Part shown: positions 5,584 to 13,142 of the stretch, one piece after another | How the letters are laid out: each line of letters starts with the position of its first letter | Position numbering within the stretch: the stretch's first letter is position 1 | Assembly (NCBI GenBank): GCA_035455185.1 | Contig: DATIFQ010000214.1 | Coordinates: forward strand, 1 to 16,726 | Origin: JAEHDI01 sp035455185 | GTDB taxonomy: Bacteria > Acidobacteriota > Terriglobia > Bryobacterales > Bryobacteraceae | Length of the DNA stretch: 16,726 bases | Direction: 5' to 3' | Program-made: the position numbers and the translations under genes | The notes under the pieces: model-generated | Seen by the model: the letters and a program-made list of their open reading frames with translations, nothing else | Database searches by the model: none | Told to the model about the DNA's origin: nothing

Positions 5584-8445
5584 ATGCAATCATCGTTCAG
5601 GCTGATCGCCGTGGTCGCGGCGTTTTGCTGTGCTTCGTTTGCTGACAGCACGCTCGCCCCCTCTGGGGCCATTCTTTTGAACGGTCGCCCTTTCCCCATG
5701 GTGCTGGACGCTGGCACGGACTGCTTCACCCCGCAGGACTACGACACCGTGATGGCCAGCAAGGATGCCTGGGGCGCAAACACCTGGTGGCTGCAATATT
5801 CCATGCTGCACATGCGCTCGGAGAGGGAGGGCGACTTCACCGGACTCGCGCGCGAGCTAGATTTCTTCGAGAGAACCGGCATGATGGTGAACCTGTATGT
5901 GCGCGGCGAGTACCGTGACGTACCGGAGTGGTTCTACAAGAAGTACGACGACTACCGCATGCAGGATCCCGCGGGTAAACCGGTGGGCGGGCAGATCTGC
6001 TTCCAACATGAGGGCTTCCGGCTCCTGATCGACGGCTACGTGCGCGGGGTGGCACGCGCCGCGCGCGACAAAAAGGCGCTGCTGATGTACTCGACTTACG
6101 ACGAGTTCGGCCCGCGCGGATGGGGCTGCTTCTGCCCCCGCTGCGTTCGCAAGTACCGCGAGTATTTGAAGGCGAAGTTCGGCGGCGTAATGGCTCTGAA
6201 CGGTGCGTGGGGGACAAAATACGCGGGCTGGGAAGACGTGGATGCGCCTCGCACGCAGTCCTTCGACGCCAATTACGGGGAGTGGCAGCGCTATCGGCTG
6301 AGCGTGCTGCGCGATTTCGGGCTGCTCTACTACAACGCCCTGAAGCAGGAGGACCCACGCCATCTGCGGTGGATCGACATCAACATGGACCTGTTTGACT
6401 ACACCTGGCGCTGGGGCGTGATCTGGTGGAAGCTCACCGACATCTTCGACATGCTGAACAACGGGCCGGAGGGGTACGACGTGAACGCGCCTATCCGCAC
6501 GGCTATGAGTCGGGCCATTACGGATAATTTCGGCAAGGGCGGTACGTGGCACCTAGGCTTCCCGCGCAACGAGGTGCTGCCCCGCGGGGAGCTGTACTCG
6601 CGGCTTTTCGACCACAGCCACGGCGGGCTGGTGTGGTGGTATTCGTTCTGGGACGTCCTGCGCGGCGGGCGTGCCTGGGGCGGTGGAGAGGAGGAAGGCT
6701 CGCCGGTGGTGGGCAATTGGTTTCGTGCGCGCGAGTTGAACCATTTGGCGCGGTACCTGGGCGACCTCTACGTGCACTCGAAGCCGGTGCGCGGGAAGGT
6801 GGGGCTGTTCGTCAGCGGGACGACGGACCTGATGCGGAGCCTGAGCGCCAAACAGGCATTGCAGAAAGGCGACCCCACGGAGCTTTCGGGAATGGGCCAG
6901 ATTCTGCGCGACCTGAACATCGCGTACGAGGCCATCGGGGAGGACCAGCTCTCGAAGCTGGGATCGTTCCAGACGGTGGTGCTGGGCCAGTTCTCGATGT
7001 GCGGGGATGAGAAGACCGCGGCGACATTCCGGGAGTACGTGCGCGGGGGCGGGAATCTCATCGTTCTCAACGGCGCGTTCTCGGCGGATGTGAACGGGCG
7101 AGAGACCGCCAATCCGGCATTCGGCCTCGAAGACGTGTGGGGCAGCGCGGGCGCGGTGGCAGATCAGATGCCGGACGGCCGCATCGCGGCGGGCGGCGGG
7201 ATCGAGGTGCCGTCGCTGGGCGGCGTGGCGCGCCGGAAAATGGGCGGCGCGCATGTAATCGGCAGCCTGCCGGACGGCACGCCGGCAGTGACGGTAAACA
7301 AGTTCGGCAAGGGCCGGGTACTGTTCTTCGGCACCAATGCCGGGGAGGCGTACAACGCTGGGTATTTACTCACGCGCGGCCAATACTTTCTGCCGCGCGG
7401 GCAGAAGCTCGATTTGGCTAAGTACGCGGAACTGGTGCGGTTGTACAGGGGTTGGCAGGGCTACGCCGCGCTGGTCCGGGATTTCCTGCGCGAAGCGGGC
7501 GTGACCAGCCCGGTGCGGGCGGTGGCGGCCGGTGAGCCCGACCTGTTCGGCAAGGTACGGGTGAGCGTGCAGGAGCAGAGGACGCTCGGGCGCGAGACGG
7601 TAAATCACCTGTTAATAGTCACGCTGGAGCCGGTCTACGACCCGGAGGCGCAGATCAAGACCGGGGCGGCGAAGTACGGGCCGCGCAGCGTGAAAGACCT
7701 GGTGCTGCGGGTGCGGCTGCCGGCGGCGGAGCAGGTGAAGGCGGTGTACCGCGTCCCGCCGGTGGGTTACGAAATGGGCAAGATGGACGCGGTGCCCGGG
7801 AGAGTACCGTTCGCCGCCGAAGGCGACGAGATCCGGTTGACCCTGGCGGCGCCGACCGAAGCCGAATGCCTGCTGGTGGCGCGCGACGCGCGTCCGCTAG
7901 TGGGTGTGAAGTCGGACGCGGTGAGCGCGAAGGACGGACAGGCCACGCCGCTGACTGTCACGGTAGACAACGCCACGGGTTGGCCGATTTCGGGTGAAAT
8001 CACGTTCCCGGCTAGCTTCCGCGTGGTGGCGGCGCAAGGAAACGCGGCGAAGTTCGCGTCGTTAAAGCCCGGCGAGCGTTACGCGGCGCGCTTTGAGGTG
8101 ACCGCGCCCACACCCATCGACCGGCACCGGACCTTTGCAGCGACGGTGCGTTACCGGGGCGCGGGAGGGGAGGGCGAAGCGGCCTCCTACCCCGTCACGA
8201 GCCGCACCGACGAGCGGATCGCCTGGAGCTGGCTCCAGAAGGCCGAAGCCGGCATGACGGACGTAACCATTACGCCGGGGATTCCGCGCGGACGGCCATA
8301 CGCCGAGGCGCTGCAAAAGCGCGAGTTCGCCTACGCGGCGTACAACGAGGGCGCGTGGGCGGATGCGGTGCGGCTGGCGCGTGAGCTGGTGATGACGTGC
8401 AACCAGCTCAAGGCGCAGCGGCGAGAGCCGGGGCCTCCCCGCTGA
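5584..8445 (+). CDS. Secreted GH42-like (beta-galactosidase-type) glycoside hydrolase
   Basis: A 953-residue protein with a Sec signal peptide (hydrophobic 6-20). Residues about 25-395 look like a GH42 TIM barrel. STYDEFG (170-176) fits the acid/base segment (Glu174). CFCPRC (182-187) plus Cys139 reproduces the four-cysteine zinc cluster of GH42, with spacings 43-2-3 close to those known from the Thermus enzyme. FGGVMALNGAWGTKY (199-213) is the usual following segment. The nucleophile Glu is not obvious; Glu296, Glu330 and Glu336 are candidates. Residues about 400-600 resemble the GH42 trimerisation domain (amidotransferase-like: VRGGGNLIVLNGAF, then a GKGRVLFFG strand). The tail (about 770-870) looks Ig-like, followed by a short helical end. 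GH42 members act on galactosides; this protein is longer and divergent, so the true substrate is open. It has its own promoter and faces the convergent antiporter gene. Confidence 0.78.
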   Translation: MQSSFRLIAVVAAFCCASFADSTLAPSGAILLNGRPFPMVLDAGTDCFTPQDYDTVMASKDAWGANTWWLQYSMLHMRSEREGDFTGLARELDFFERTGMMVNLYVRGEYRDVPEWFYKKYDDYRMQDPAGKPVGGQICFQHEGFRLLIDGYVRGVARAARDKKALLMYSTYDEFGPRGWGCFCPRCVRKYREYLKAKFGGVMALNGAWGTKYAGWEDVDAPRTQSFDANYGEWQRYRLSVLRDFGLLYYNALKQEDPRHLRWIDINMDLFDYTWRWGVIWWKLTDIFDMLNNGPEGYDVNAPIRTAMSRAITDNFGKGGTWHLGFPRNEVLPRGELYSRLFDHSHGGLVWWYSFWDVLRGGRAWGGGEEEGSPVVGNWFRARELNHLARYLGDLYVHSKPVRGKVGLFVSGTTDLMRSLSAKQALQKGDPTELSGMGQILRDLNIAYEAIGEDQLSKLGSFQTVVLGQFSMCGDEKTAATFREYVRGGGNLIVLNGAFSADVNGRETANPAFGLEDVWGSAGAVADQMPDGRIAAGGGIEVPSLGGVARRKMGGAHVIGSLPDGTPAVTVNKFGKGRVLFFGTNAGEAYNAGYLLTRGQYFLPRGQKLDLAKYAELVRLYRGWQGYAALVRDFLREAGVTSPVRAVAAGEPDLFGKVRVSVQEQRTLGRETVNHLLIVTLEPVYDPEAQIKTGAAKYGPRSVKDLVLRVRLPAAEQVKAVYRVPPVGYEMGKMDAVPGRVPFAAEGDEIRLTLAAPTEAECLLVARDARPLVGVKSDAVSAKDGQATPLTVTVDNATGWPISGEITFPASFRVVAAQGNAAKFASLKPGERYAARFEVTAPTPIDRHRTFAATVRYRGAGGEGEAASYPVTSRTDERIAWSWLQKAEAGMTDVTITPGIPRGRPYAEALQKREFAYAAYNEGAWADAVRLARELVMTCNQLKAQRREPGPPR

Positions 8446-8480
8446 AATCGTCCTTCCGGGTGACTTGCGAGAATGCGGGT

Positions 8481-8534
8481 GCTCCGGCGAAGTAGCGCCG
8501 CAACATCGTCATCGAGCGTGAGGGCTGTGCGCAT
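8481..8534 (-). pseudogene. Relic of a VapB-type antitoxin gene (N-terminus only)
   Basis: Starting at ATG 8534 on the minus strand the frame reads MRTALTLDDDVAALLRR, which looks just like the ribbon-helix N-terminus of VapB/Arc-type antitoxins (MRTTLTLDDDVAALL type). After about residue 18 similarity stops and the frame runs antisense into the end of the GH42-like gene (to 8331), with no recognisable helix-loop or toxin-binding tail. No VapC PIN-domain gene is nearby. It is best read as the stump of a deleted toxin-antitoxin locus. The 133-bp convergent gap 8446-8578 holds nothing else I can name. Confidence 0.5.
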
Positions 8535-8578
8535 ACATCTGAACATATCGACGTCTACGCACTTCGATTTCGGCCCCC

Positions 8579-9646
8579 TCAGCGCGCCTCCGGCAGGAAG
8601 TAGAACGCGATCCCGAGCACCACGTAGACGGCCAGAAGCTGCACACCTTCGAGCCAGTTCGATTCACCGTCCACAGCAATCTGGCCTACAATGAGCACCG
8701 CAAGCCCCACCGCCGCCACCTCCGCGGGGGTGAAGACGAGGTTCAGCGGCCGCGGCCCGATAACGTAACTCGCCAGCACCAGCACGGGCGCCACGAACAG
8801 CGCGATCTGAATGCTGCTGCCGATGGCAATCCCCAGACTCAGGTCCATTCGGTTCTTTAGCGCTACCAGGATCGCCGTGCTGTGTTCGGCCGCGTTGCCG
8901 ATGATCGCCACCACGAACACGCCGACGAACACGCTGGTCATGCCCAGTGCCTCCGCCGTGTGCTCGACGCTCCCCACCAGAATCTCGCTGATCCACGCCA
9001 CCAACGCCGTCGCCCCCAGCAGCACGGAGATCGAGCGGCCGGCGCTCCAAACCTTGTGTCCCCCCTGCACTCCCGCGGACTCGGCCGCGTTGCCGACGAA
9101 AAGCTGCTTGTGGGTGTGCAGCGAGAACAACAGGCTCAATCCGTAGGTCGCCAGCAGTACGATCGAGATCTCCAGGCTCAGGCTGCCCTCGCGGACCTCC
9201 ATGCCCGGTCCCGCCAGATGGTGGTAGCCCGCCGGTACGATCAACCCGATCGCCGCCAGCGTCAGCATCGTCGACTGCGATCGCGCCGCCACCGCGTTGA
9301 ACTGCTGTGACCGGTACCGCAGCCCGCCGGCGATGACTGCGGCGCCCAGCACCAGCAGAATGTTGCCGATGATCGACCCGGTCAGCGACGCTTTGACGAC
9401 CTCGTGCAGTCCCTTCTGGAGCGCCATCAGGGCGATAATCAGCTCGGCGGCATTGCCGAATGTCGCGTTCAACAAGCCGCCGATGCCCTCTCCCGTGCGT
9501 TCCGCCAGGTGTTCGGTGGCCTTCCCAAGCCATCCCGCCAGCGGGAGAATCGCAAGGCAGGCCGCGAAGAAAATCAGGATGTGTGCGTCAGGCAGTAGAA
9601 ACCGCAACCCGATCGCAATCGGAACAGATACGAGCAGCCAGTTCAT
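8579..9646 (-). CDS. Calcium/proton antiporter (CaCA superfamily, CAX type)
   Basis: A 355-residue, very hydrophobic protein with about ten to eleven membrane segments, the usual length for bacterial CAX/ChaA-like exchangers. The two inverted alpha-repeats carry the ion-binding motif GNAAE at residues 64-68 (GNAAELIIALMAL) and 250-254 (GNAAEHSTAILVAL), with following SIIGNILLVLG (91-101) and GIAIGSSIQIALFVAP (272-287). It should export Ca2+ (or another cation) against H+ across the inner membrane. A third GNAAE lies at 185-189 in the central loop, where relatives carry an acidic stretch. No good ribosome site precedes the ATG; TGAGACAAT ends 12 nt before it and could be an extended -10. An inverted repeat lies just upstream. 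The neighbour upstream is the VOC gene, 44 bp away. Confidence 0.92.
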   Translation of the reverse strand: MNWLLVSVPIAIGLRFLLPDAHILIFFAACLAILPLAGWLGKATEHLAERTGEGIGGLLNATFGNAAELIIALMALQKGLHEVVKASLTGSIIGNILLVLGAAVIAGGLRYRSQQFNAVAARSQSTMLTLAAIGLIVPAGYHHLAGPGMEVREGSLSLEISIVLLATYGLSLLFSLHTHKQLFVGNAAESAGVQGGHKVWSAGRSISVLLGATALVAWISEILVGSVEHTAEALGMTSVFVGVFVVAIIGNAAEHSTAILVALKNRMDLSLGIAIGSSIQIALFVAPVLVLASYVIGPRPLNLVFTPAEVAAVGLAVLIVGQIAVDGESNWLEGVQLLAVYVVLGIAFYFLPEAR

Positions 9647-9656
9647 GGGGACGGAG

Positions 9657-9678
9657 TCATTGTCTCACGCAACAATGA
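9657..9678. repeat. Inverted repeat upstream of the antiporter gene
   Basis: TCATTGT (9657-9663) and ACAATGA (9672-9678) are perfect 7-bp inverted arms around an 8-nt centre. It lies between the VOC stop and the antiporter start, both minus strand, and overlaps the possible antiporter -10 (GACAAT). No T-run follows on either strand, so an operator is more likely than an intrinsic terminator. Confidence 0.4.
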
Positions 9679-9690
9679 ATCGGTCCTCGT

Positions 9691-10167
9691 TCACTGGCCG
9701 GCTGCCATCGATGCGAAGAAAGCGTCCGCCCGCTTTGACATCTCCTCGGGAATCACATCCTCTTTGTGCGTCGCAAGACCCCAGTGATGGCCAAAAGGAT
9801 CGACGAGCTTGCCATAGCGGTCGCCCCAGAACATGTCCGCCGGAGGCATCACCGGCTTTCCGCCGGCCCCTACCGCCCTTTGAAAAGCCGCGTCGACGTC
9901 TTCGAAGTACACGAACAGTGACGCTGTCGTCGTCCCGGCCGTCTCCGGCGACGTGACATTCGTTCCCGGGAACTCGTCCGAGACCATAATCAGCGAATCG
10001 CCGATTTTGATCTCGGCGTGCATCACTCCGTGGCCGCCAGGGCCGGGCATCCGCATGACCTCCTGGGCGCCAAACGCCCGCTTGTAGAAGTCGATCGCCT
10101 TTGCGGCGTCCTTCACTACCAGGTATGGGGTGACAGTCGAGCAGCCGTCAGGAATTGGTTTCACCAT
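9691..10167 (-). CDS. VOC-family (glyoxalase/PhnB-like) protein
   Basis: From ATG 10167 this encodes 158 residues, a normal length for single-chain PhnB-like VOC proteins. The start is chosen because AGAGGAG lies 7 nt upstream (10175-10181) and the protein then opens with VTPYLVVKDAAKAIDFYKRAFGA (12-34), the classic first beta-alpha unit. The frame is open further upstream, but that part has no family resemblance. The second half contains TTTASLFVYFEDVDAAFQRAV (79-99), MFWGDRYGKLVDPFGHHWGLATH (112-134). Members are metal-dependent isomerases, lyases or dioxygenases, or binding proteins for drugs; this subgroup is mostly uncharacterised. It stands alone, with 107 bp between it and gpsA. Confidence 0.88.
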   Translation of the reverse strand: MVKPIPDGCSTVTPYLVVKDAAKAIDFYKRAFGAQEVMRMPGPGGHGVMHAEIKIGDSLIMVSDEFPGTNVTSPETAGTTTASLFVYFEDVDAAFQRAVGAGGKPVMPPADMFWGDRYGKLVDPFGHHWGLATHKEDVIPEEMSKRADAFFASMAAGQ

Positions 10168-10218
10168 CGTTTTGCTCCTCTGAAGTGAAAGTCTGAACCT
10201 CTCTGAATGCTTGTGCCG

Positions 10219-10247
10219 ATGATACGCAAGCTGCCGCCTGTGCGCAA
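10219..10247 (-). promoter_or_regulatory. Possible promoter of the VOC gene
   Basis: On the minus strand TTGCGC (10247-10242) and TATCAT (10224-10219) are separated by 17 bp. The -10 matches five of six consensus bases, the -35 only the TTG. It would give a leader of about 45 nt ending in the good AGAGGAG ribosome site. Confidence 0.3.
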
Positions 10248-10274
10248 CCGGGCCCCCACGAACCACCGTATCGG

Positions 10275-11273
10275 CTACTCGGGCTTGAGCGAGCGTTCCA
10301 TCAGTTCCCGGATCGCTTCGCGCGGCGGCTTCCCGTTTCGCAGCACTTCATACATCTGGTTGGTGATCGGAAGGTCGACCCCCAATTGGCGCCCGAGTTC
10401 GACGGCCGAGTAGGTTGTCTTGACACCCTCGGCCACCATGCGCATGGAGGCGACAATCTCTTCAAGCCGGTGGCCCCGCGCCAGCTTGATCCCGACGCTG
10501 CGATTCCGGCTCAGTTCGCCGGTGCACGTCAACACCAGGTCGCCCAGTCCCGCGAGCCCCGACAAGGTTGCGGGGCGCGCGCCCAAGGCCACCGCCAACC
10601 GGGTCATTTCCACCAGACCGCGCGTGATCAGGGCCGCGTTCGTGTTGTTGCCCAGACCCAACCCGTGACAGACCCCGGCTCCGATGGCGATCACATTCTT
10701 CAGCGATGCGGCGATCTCGACGCCGAGCAGGTCGGTATTCGTATAGAGGCGCAGGTTGGGTCCGGAGAACGCCGCCTGGATCTCCGCCGCCAGCGCCGGG
10801 TCTTCGGAGGCAATCACCACCGCCGCCGGCTCGCCCCGCGCCACCTCCCGCGCAAACGTCGGGCCCGACAACGCCGCGACCATCGGCTCGAACCGGCGCC
10901 CGGCCACGTGGCGGATCACCTCGGACATCCGCTGCCGCGTGCCTTCCTCGAGCCCCTTCGTCGCGCTGACGATCCTCATCGTGGGCTTCAGATAGGGCAG
11001 CATCTCCGTGTAGAGGCGCCGCGCGTGGTGCGAGGGCATCACCCCCAGCACAATTTCCGCATCGCCCAGAGCCGCCGCGAGCTCCGTCTCCACCCGTACG
11101 TTCGCCGGCAGTTGGAATCCCGGCAGGTAAAGATCATTCTCCCGGAGCTTCACCATCCGGGTGGCCAGATCTTGTTCGTAGATCCACAAGCGCACGCCCG
11201 GGAATCGCGGTGCCAGCACCAGCGACAGCGCCGTCCCCCAGCTTCCCGCCCCAATGATCGCCAGTTCTTTCAC
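10275..11273 (-). CDS. gpsA: Glycerol-3-phosphate dehydrogenase [NAD(P)+]
   Basis: A 332-residue protein starting with GTG at 11273, the normal length of GpsA. It reduces dihydroxyacetone phosphate to sn-glycerol-3-phosphate for phospholipid synthesis. It shows the nucleotide-binding GAGSWGTA (8-15), SATKGLE (103-109), SGPTFAREVA (136-145), the catalytic Lys192 in SLKNV, NNTNAALITRGL (209-220), AGLGDLVLTCTG (241-252) and SRNR (255-258). The start overlaps the plsY stop by 4 bp (GTGA), implying translational coupling. The product G3P is the substrate of PlsY, so the pair is functionally linked. It is the last gene of the thpR-plsY-gpsA run and ends in TAG. Confidence 0.97.
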   Translation of the reverse strand: MKELAIIGAGSWGTALSLVLAPRFPGVRLWIYEQDLATRMVKLRENDLYLPGFQLPANVRVETELAAALGDAEIVLGVMPSHHARRLYTEMLPYLKPTMRIVSATKGLEEGTRQRMSEVIRHVAGRRFEPMVAALSGPTFAREVARGEPAAVVIASEDPALAAEIQAAFSGPNLRLYTNTDLLGVEIAASLKNVIAIGAGVCHGLGLGNNTNAALITRGLVEMTRLAVALGARPATLSGLAGLGDLVLTCTGELSRNRSVGIKLARGHRLEEIVASMRMVAEGVKTTYSAVELGRQLGVDLPITNQMYEVLRNGKPPREAIRELMERSLKPE

Positions 11274-11878
11274 GTCCGCCGCCCTCCAAATGAGAAGACG
11301 TTTTCGTTTCCAGCATGCAAGCGTTGGATATTCGACTTGTGCCGCCAGATCACAAAAGCCCCGGCCAGCAGCGCCGCTGCTGTCACTGGAGCCTCGGGGT
11401 GCGAGATCAGCCAGACCGCAAGCGGAAGGCTCCCCGCCGCGATGATCGATCCCAGCGAAATGTACCGGGTGACCGCCACCGTCACCGCAAAGACAACGAC
11501 CACGGCCGCCAGCGGCAGGGGAGTGAGGCGAAGGAAACCGCCGACGCAGCTAGCCACCGCTTTCCCGCCCTTGAACTTCAGCGCCGCGGGGAACGCGTGC
11601 CCTAACATCACCGCCAGCGCGGCGGCGCTCGTCCAAAGCGGCGAATCCCCGGTCATCCGCCCAACCAGCCACACCGCCACGTAGCCCTTGGCGATGTCCA
11701 GCACAAGGGTCGTGATGCCGGCCGCGCGCCCCGCCGTCCGTAGCACATTGGTCGCGCCGATGTTTCCGCTTCCGGACGTCCGCACGTCCCTCCCGCTAGT
11801 CCACTTCACCAGCAGGTAGCCGAACGGGACGCCGCCCAGCAGGTACGCGATCAGCAAACTCAGGATTCCGATGGTCAT
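11270..11878 (-). CDS. plsY: Acyl-phosphate:glycerol-3-phosphate acyltransferase, membrane protein
   Basis: A 202-residue inner-membrane protein with the three PlsY motifs: SGSGNIGATNVLRTAG (35-50), GHAFPAALKFKGGKAVAS (93-110) and RHKSNIQRLHAGNE (179-192). Hydrophobic helices lie between them and at the N-terminus (2-24). It transfers an acyl chain from acyl-phosphate to glycerol-3-phosphate, giving lysophosphatidic acid, the first committed step of phospholipid synthesis in most bacteria. PlsX, which makes acyl-phosphate, is not in the window. Its ATG overlaps the thpR stop by 4 bp (ATGA), and its stop overlaps the gpsA start by 4 bp. Confidence 0.97.
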   Translation of the reverse strand: MTIGILSLLIAYLLGGVPFGYLLVKWTSGRDVRTSGSGNIGATNVLRTAGRAAGITTLVLDIAKGYVAVWLVGRMTGDSPLWTSAAALAVMLGHAFPAALKFKGGKAVASCVGGFLRLTPLPLAAVVVVFAVTVAVTRYISLGSIIAAGSLPLAVWLISHPEAPVTAAALLAGAFVIWRHKSNIQRLHAGNENVFSFGGRRT

Positions 11879-12426
11879 CGTTCGAAGGGAAATTCCGCGA
11901 GACGTGTATAAACGGAGCCTGAGGGCCGCATCTCGCTCAGGTACAGGTAGAAACGGTCTGCCGTAAACCGTCCGAAATCGTCGGATTCCAGCCCCGCGAT
12001 CGCCTGCCGCACCGCCGCCAGCGGAACCGGCTCCTTGATCCGTGCCAGTGTCAGGTGCGGCGCGAAAGGTTTGGGCTCTCTGGGAACGCCGATCCGGGCC
12101 ATCGCCGCGTCAGTCTCGCGCGCGAGGTCGGCGAGCGCCGCCGGCGCTCTCACCGCCGCCCAGAACACCCGAGGTGAATGTGGGTTCGGAAACCAGCCGA
12201 GTCCCTGTACGGCGATCTCGAAAGCCTCGCGCTGCGGCAGCGCGGCCAGAGCCGGTTTCAGCTCTTCGAGGCGTTCTTCCGGCCATTCCCCGATGAACTT
12301 GGTCGTGATGTGCAGGTTGCCCGGCGGGCTCCATTTCAGCTTCGCCGTCGGGCGAAGCCTGCCGACCAGCGTTTCCAGATTACTTTTGACCGCCGTGGAG
12401 ATGTCGATCGCGGTGAACAGGCGCAT
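11875..12426 (-). CDS. thpR: RNA 2',3'-cyclic phosphodiesterase (2H phosphoesterase, LigT-like)
   Basis: From ATG 12426 this gives 183 residues, the usual size. The protein opens with MRLFTAIDI, the normal ThpR N-terminus (MRLFVAI type), which fixes the start although no Shine-Dalgarno sequence is present. The two 2H motifs are HIT at 39-41 (NLHITTKF) and HLT at 124-126 (APHLTLAR), giving the two catalytic His-x-Thr pairs. The family hydrolyses 2',3'-cyclic phosphates on RNA ends and can ligate tRNA halves in vitro. It is the first gene of the run with plsY and gpsA. The link to lipid synthesis is probably organisational, not metabolic. Divergent from the glycosylase gene across 71 bp. Confidence 0.93.
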   Translation of the reverse strand: MRLFTAIDISTAVKSNLETLVGRLRPTAKLKWSPPGNLHITTKFIGEWPEERLEELKPALAALPQREAFEIAVQGLGWFPNPHSPRVFWAAVRAPAALADLARETDAAMARIGVPREPKPFAPHLTLARIKEPVPLAAVRQAIAGLESDDFGRFTADRFYLYLSEMRPSGSVYTRLAEFPFER

Positions 12427-12444
12427 GGTTGGGAAAGGAAAGGC

Positions 12445-12453
12445 TGTGATAAT
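12445..12453 (+). promoter_or_regulatory. Possible extended -10 for the glycosylase gene
   Basis: TGT-GATAAT (12445-12453) in the 71-bp divergent gap matches an extended -10 with five of six hexamer bases. No convincing -35 is present. Transcription would start near 12460 and give a leader of roughly 38 nt. I see no equally good minus-strand promoter for thpR. Confidence 0.35.
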
Positions 12454-12497
12454 CTCCTTCCCGTAGCCATTTTCGGACGAATACCCCCGCACTTGCA

Positions 12498-13136
12498 ATG
12501 AGAAAAAGAGCCGAAATCCCATTTCGAGACATTGGAACCGCCGCTGGAATTCTCCCAAGATCCTTCTACAGCCGTCCGGCCGCCGAAGTGGCCCGCGACC
12601 TCCTCGGAAAGATCCTGGTCCACGGCCGGGCCGCGGGGCGTATCGTCGAGACGGAAGCCTACCTCGGCCTGGGCGATCGTGCCGCTCACGCCTCTCGCGG
12701 CATCACGCCTCGGACGAAGGTCCTGTTCGGACCGCCCGGGCACGCGTATGTCTACTTCATCTACGGGATGTATGAGTGCCTGAACCTCGTGGCGGAGCCG
12801 GAAGGCACGCCGGGCTGCGTGCTGATTCGCGCGCTGGAGCCGCTGGCCGGTCTTGCGGCCATGCGCCGCCGCCGCCCCCATGCCCGCACGAACGACGAGC
12901 TTGCTTCCGGGCCGGGGAAACTCACCCTTGCGATGGGCATCACGCGCCGTCACAACGGCGCTGACGTCACCTCCGGATCCCTCACAGTCCGCTCCTGGCC
13001 GGACGATTCCCGGTTCGAAATCGGCGTCAGCCCCCGTATCGGCATCCGGCACTGCCGCGACTGGCCGCTCCGCTTCTTCATTGCCGGAAACCCCTGCGTC
13101 AGCCGCCACCCTGTTGCCGGTCCTTCTGCTAGCTGA
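12498..13136 (+). CDS. 3-methyladenine DNA glycosylase (AAG/MPG family)
   Basis: A 212-residue protein matching bacterial homologues of the human alkyladenine glycosylase. It shows RSFYSRPAAEVARDLLGK (21-38), GRIVETEAYLGLGDRAAHAS (47-66) with catalytic Glu53 and base-stacking Tyr55, HAYVYFIYGMYECLNLV (82-98) with the intercalating Tyr and Asn96, SGPGKLTLAMGI (137-148) and FFIAGNPCVSRH (193-204). It excises alkylated purines and hypoxanthine from DNA, starting base excision repair in the cytosol. The ATG at 12498 has no ribosome site, but the next similarity begins within about 20 residues, so the start is right or nearly so. The stop TGA (13134-13136) lies 12 bp before the mutase start. Confidence 0.94.
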   Translation: MRKRAEIPFRDIGTAAGILPRSFYSRPAAEVARDLLGKILVHGRAAGRIVETEAYLGLGDRAAHASRGITPRTKVLFGPPGHAYVYFIYGMYECLNLVAEPEGTPGCVLIRALEPLAGLAAMRRRRPHARTNDELASGPGKLTLAMGITRRHNGADVTSGSLTVRSWPDDSRFEIGVSPRIGIRHCRDWPLRFFIAGNPCVSRHPVAGPSAS

Positions 13137-13142
13137 TACTTT
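13134..13142 (+). promoter_or_regulatory. Possible extended -10 overlapping the glycosylase stop codon
   Basis: TGA-TACTTT (13134-13142) includes the glycosylase stop codon as its TGn element and ends 6 nt before the mutase ATG. The mutase gene has no Shine-Dalgarno sequence, so a leaderless transcript is possible. No -35 is visible. Simple read-through from the glycosylase is the alternative. Confidence 0.25.

Noticed and set aside
10386..11684. 432-codon plus-strand open frame antisense to gpsA and plsY
   Set aside because: GC-rich shadow frame full of Arg, His and Pro; the minus strand holds complete gpsA and plsY.
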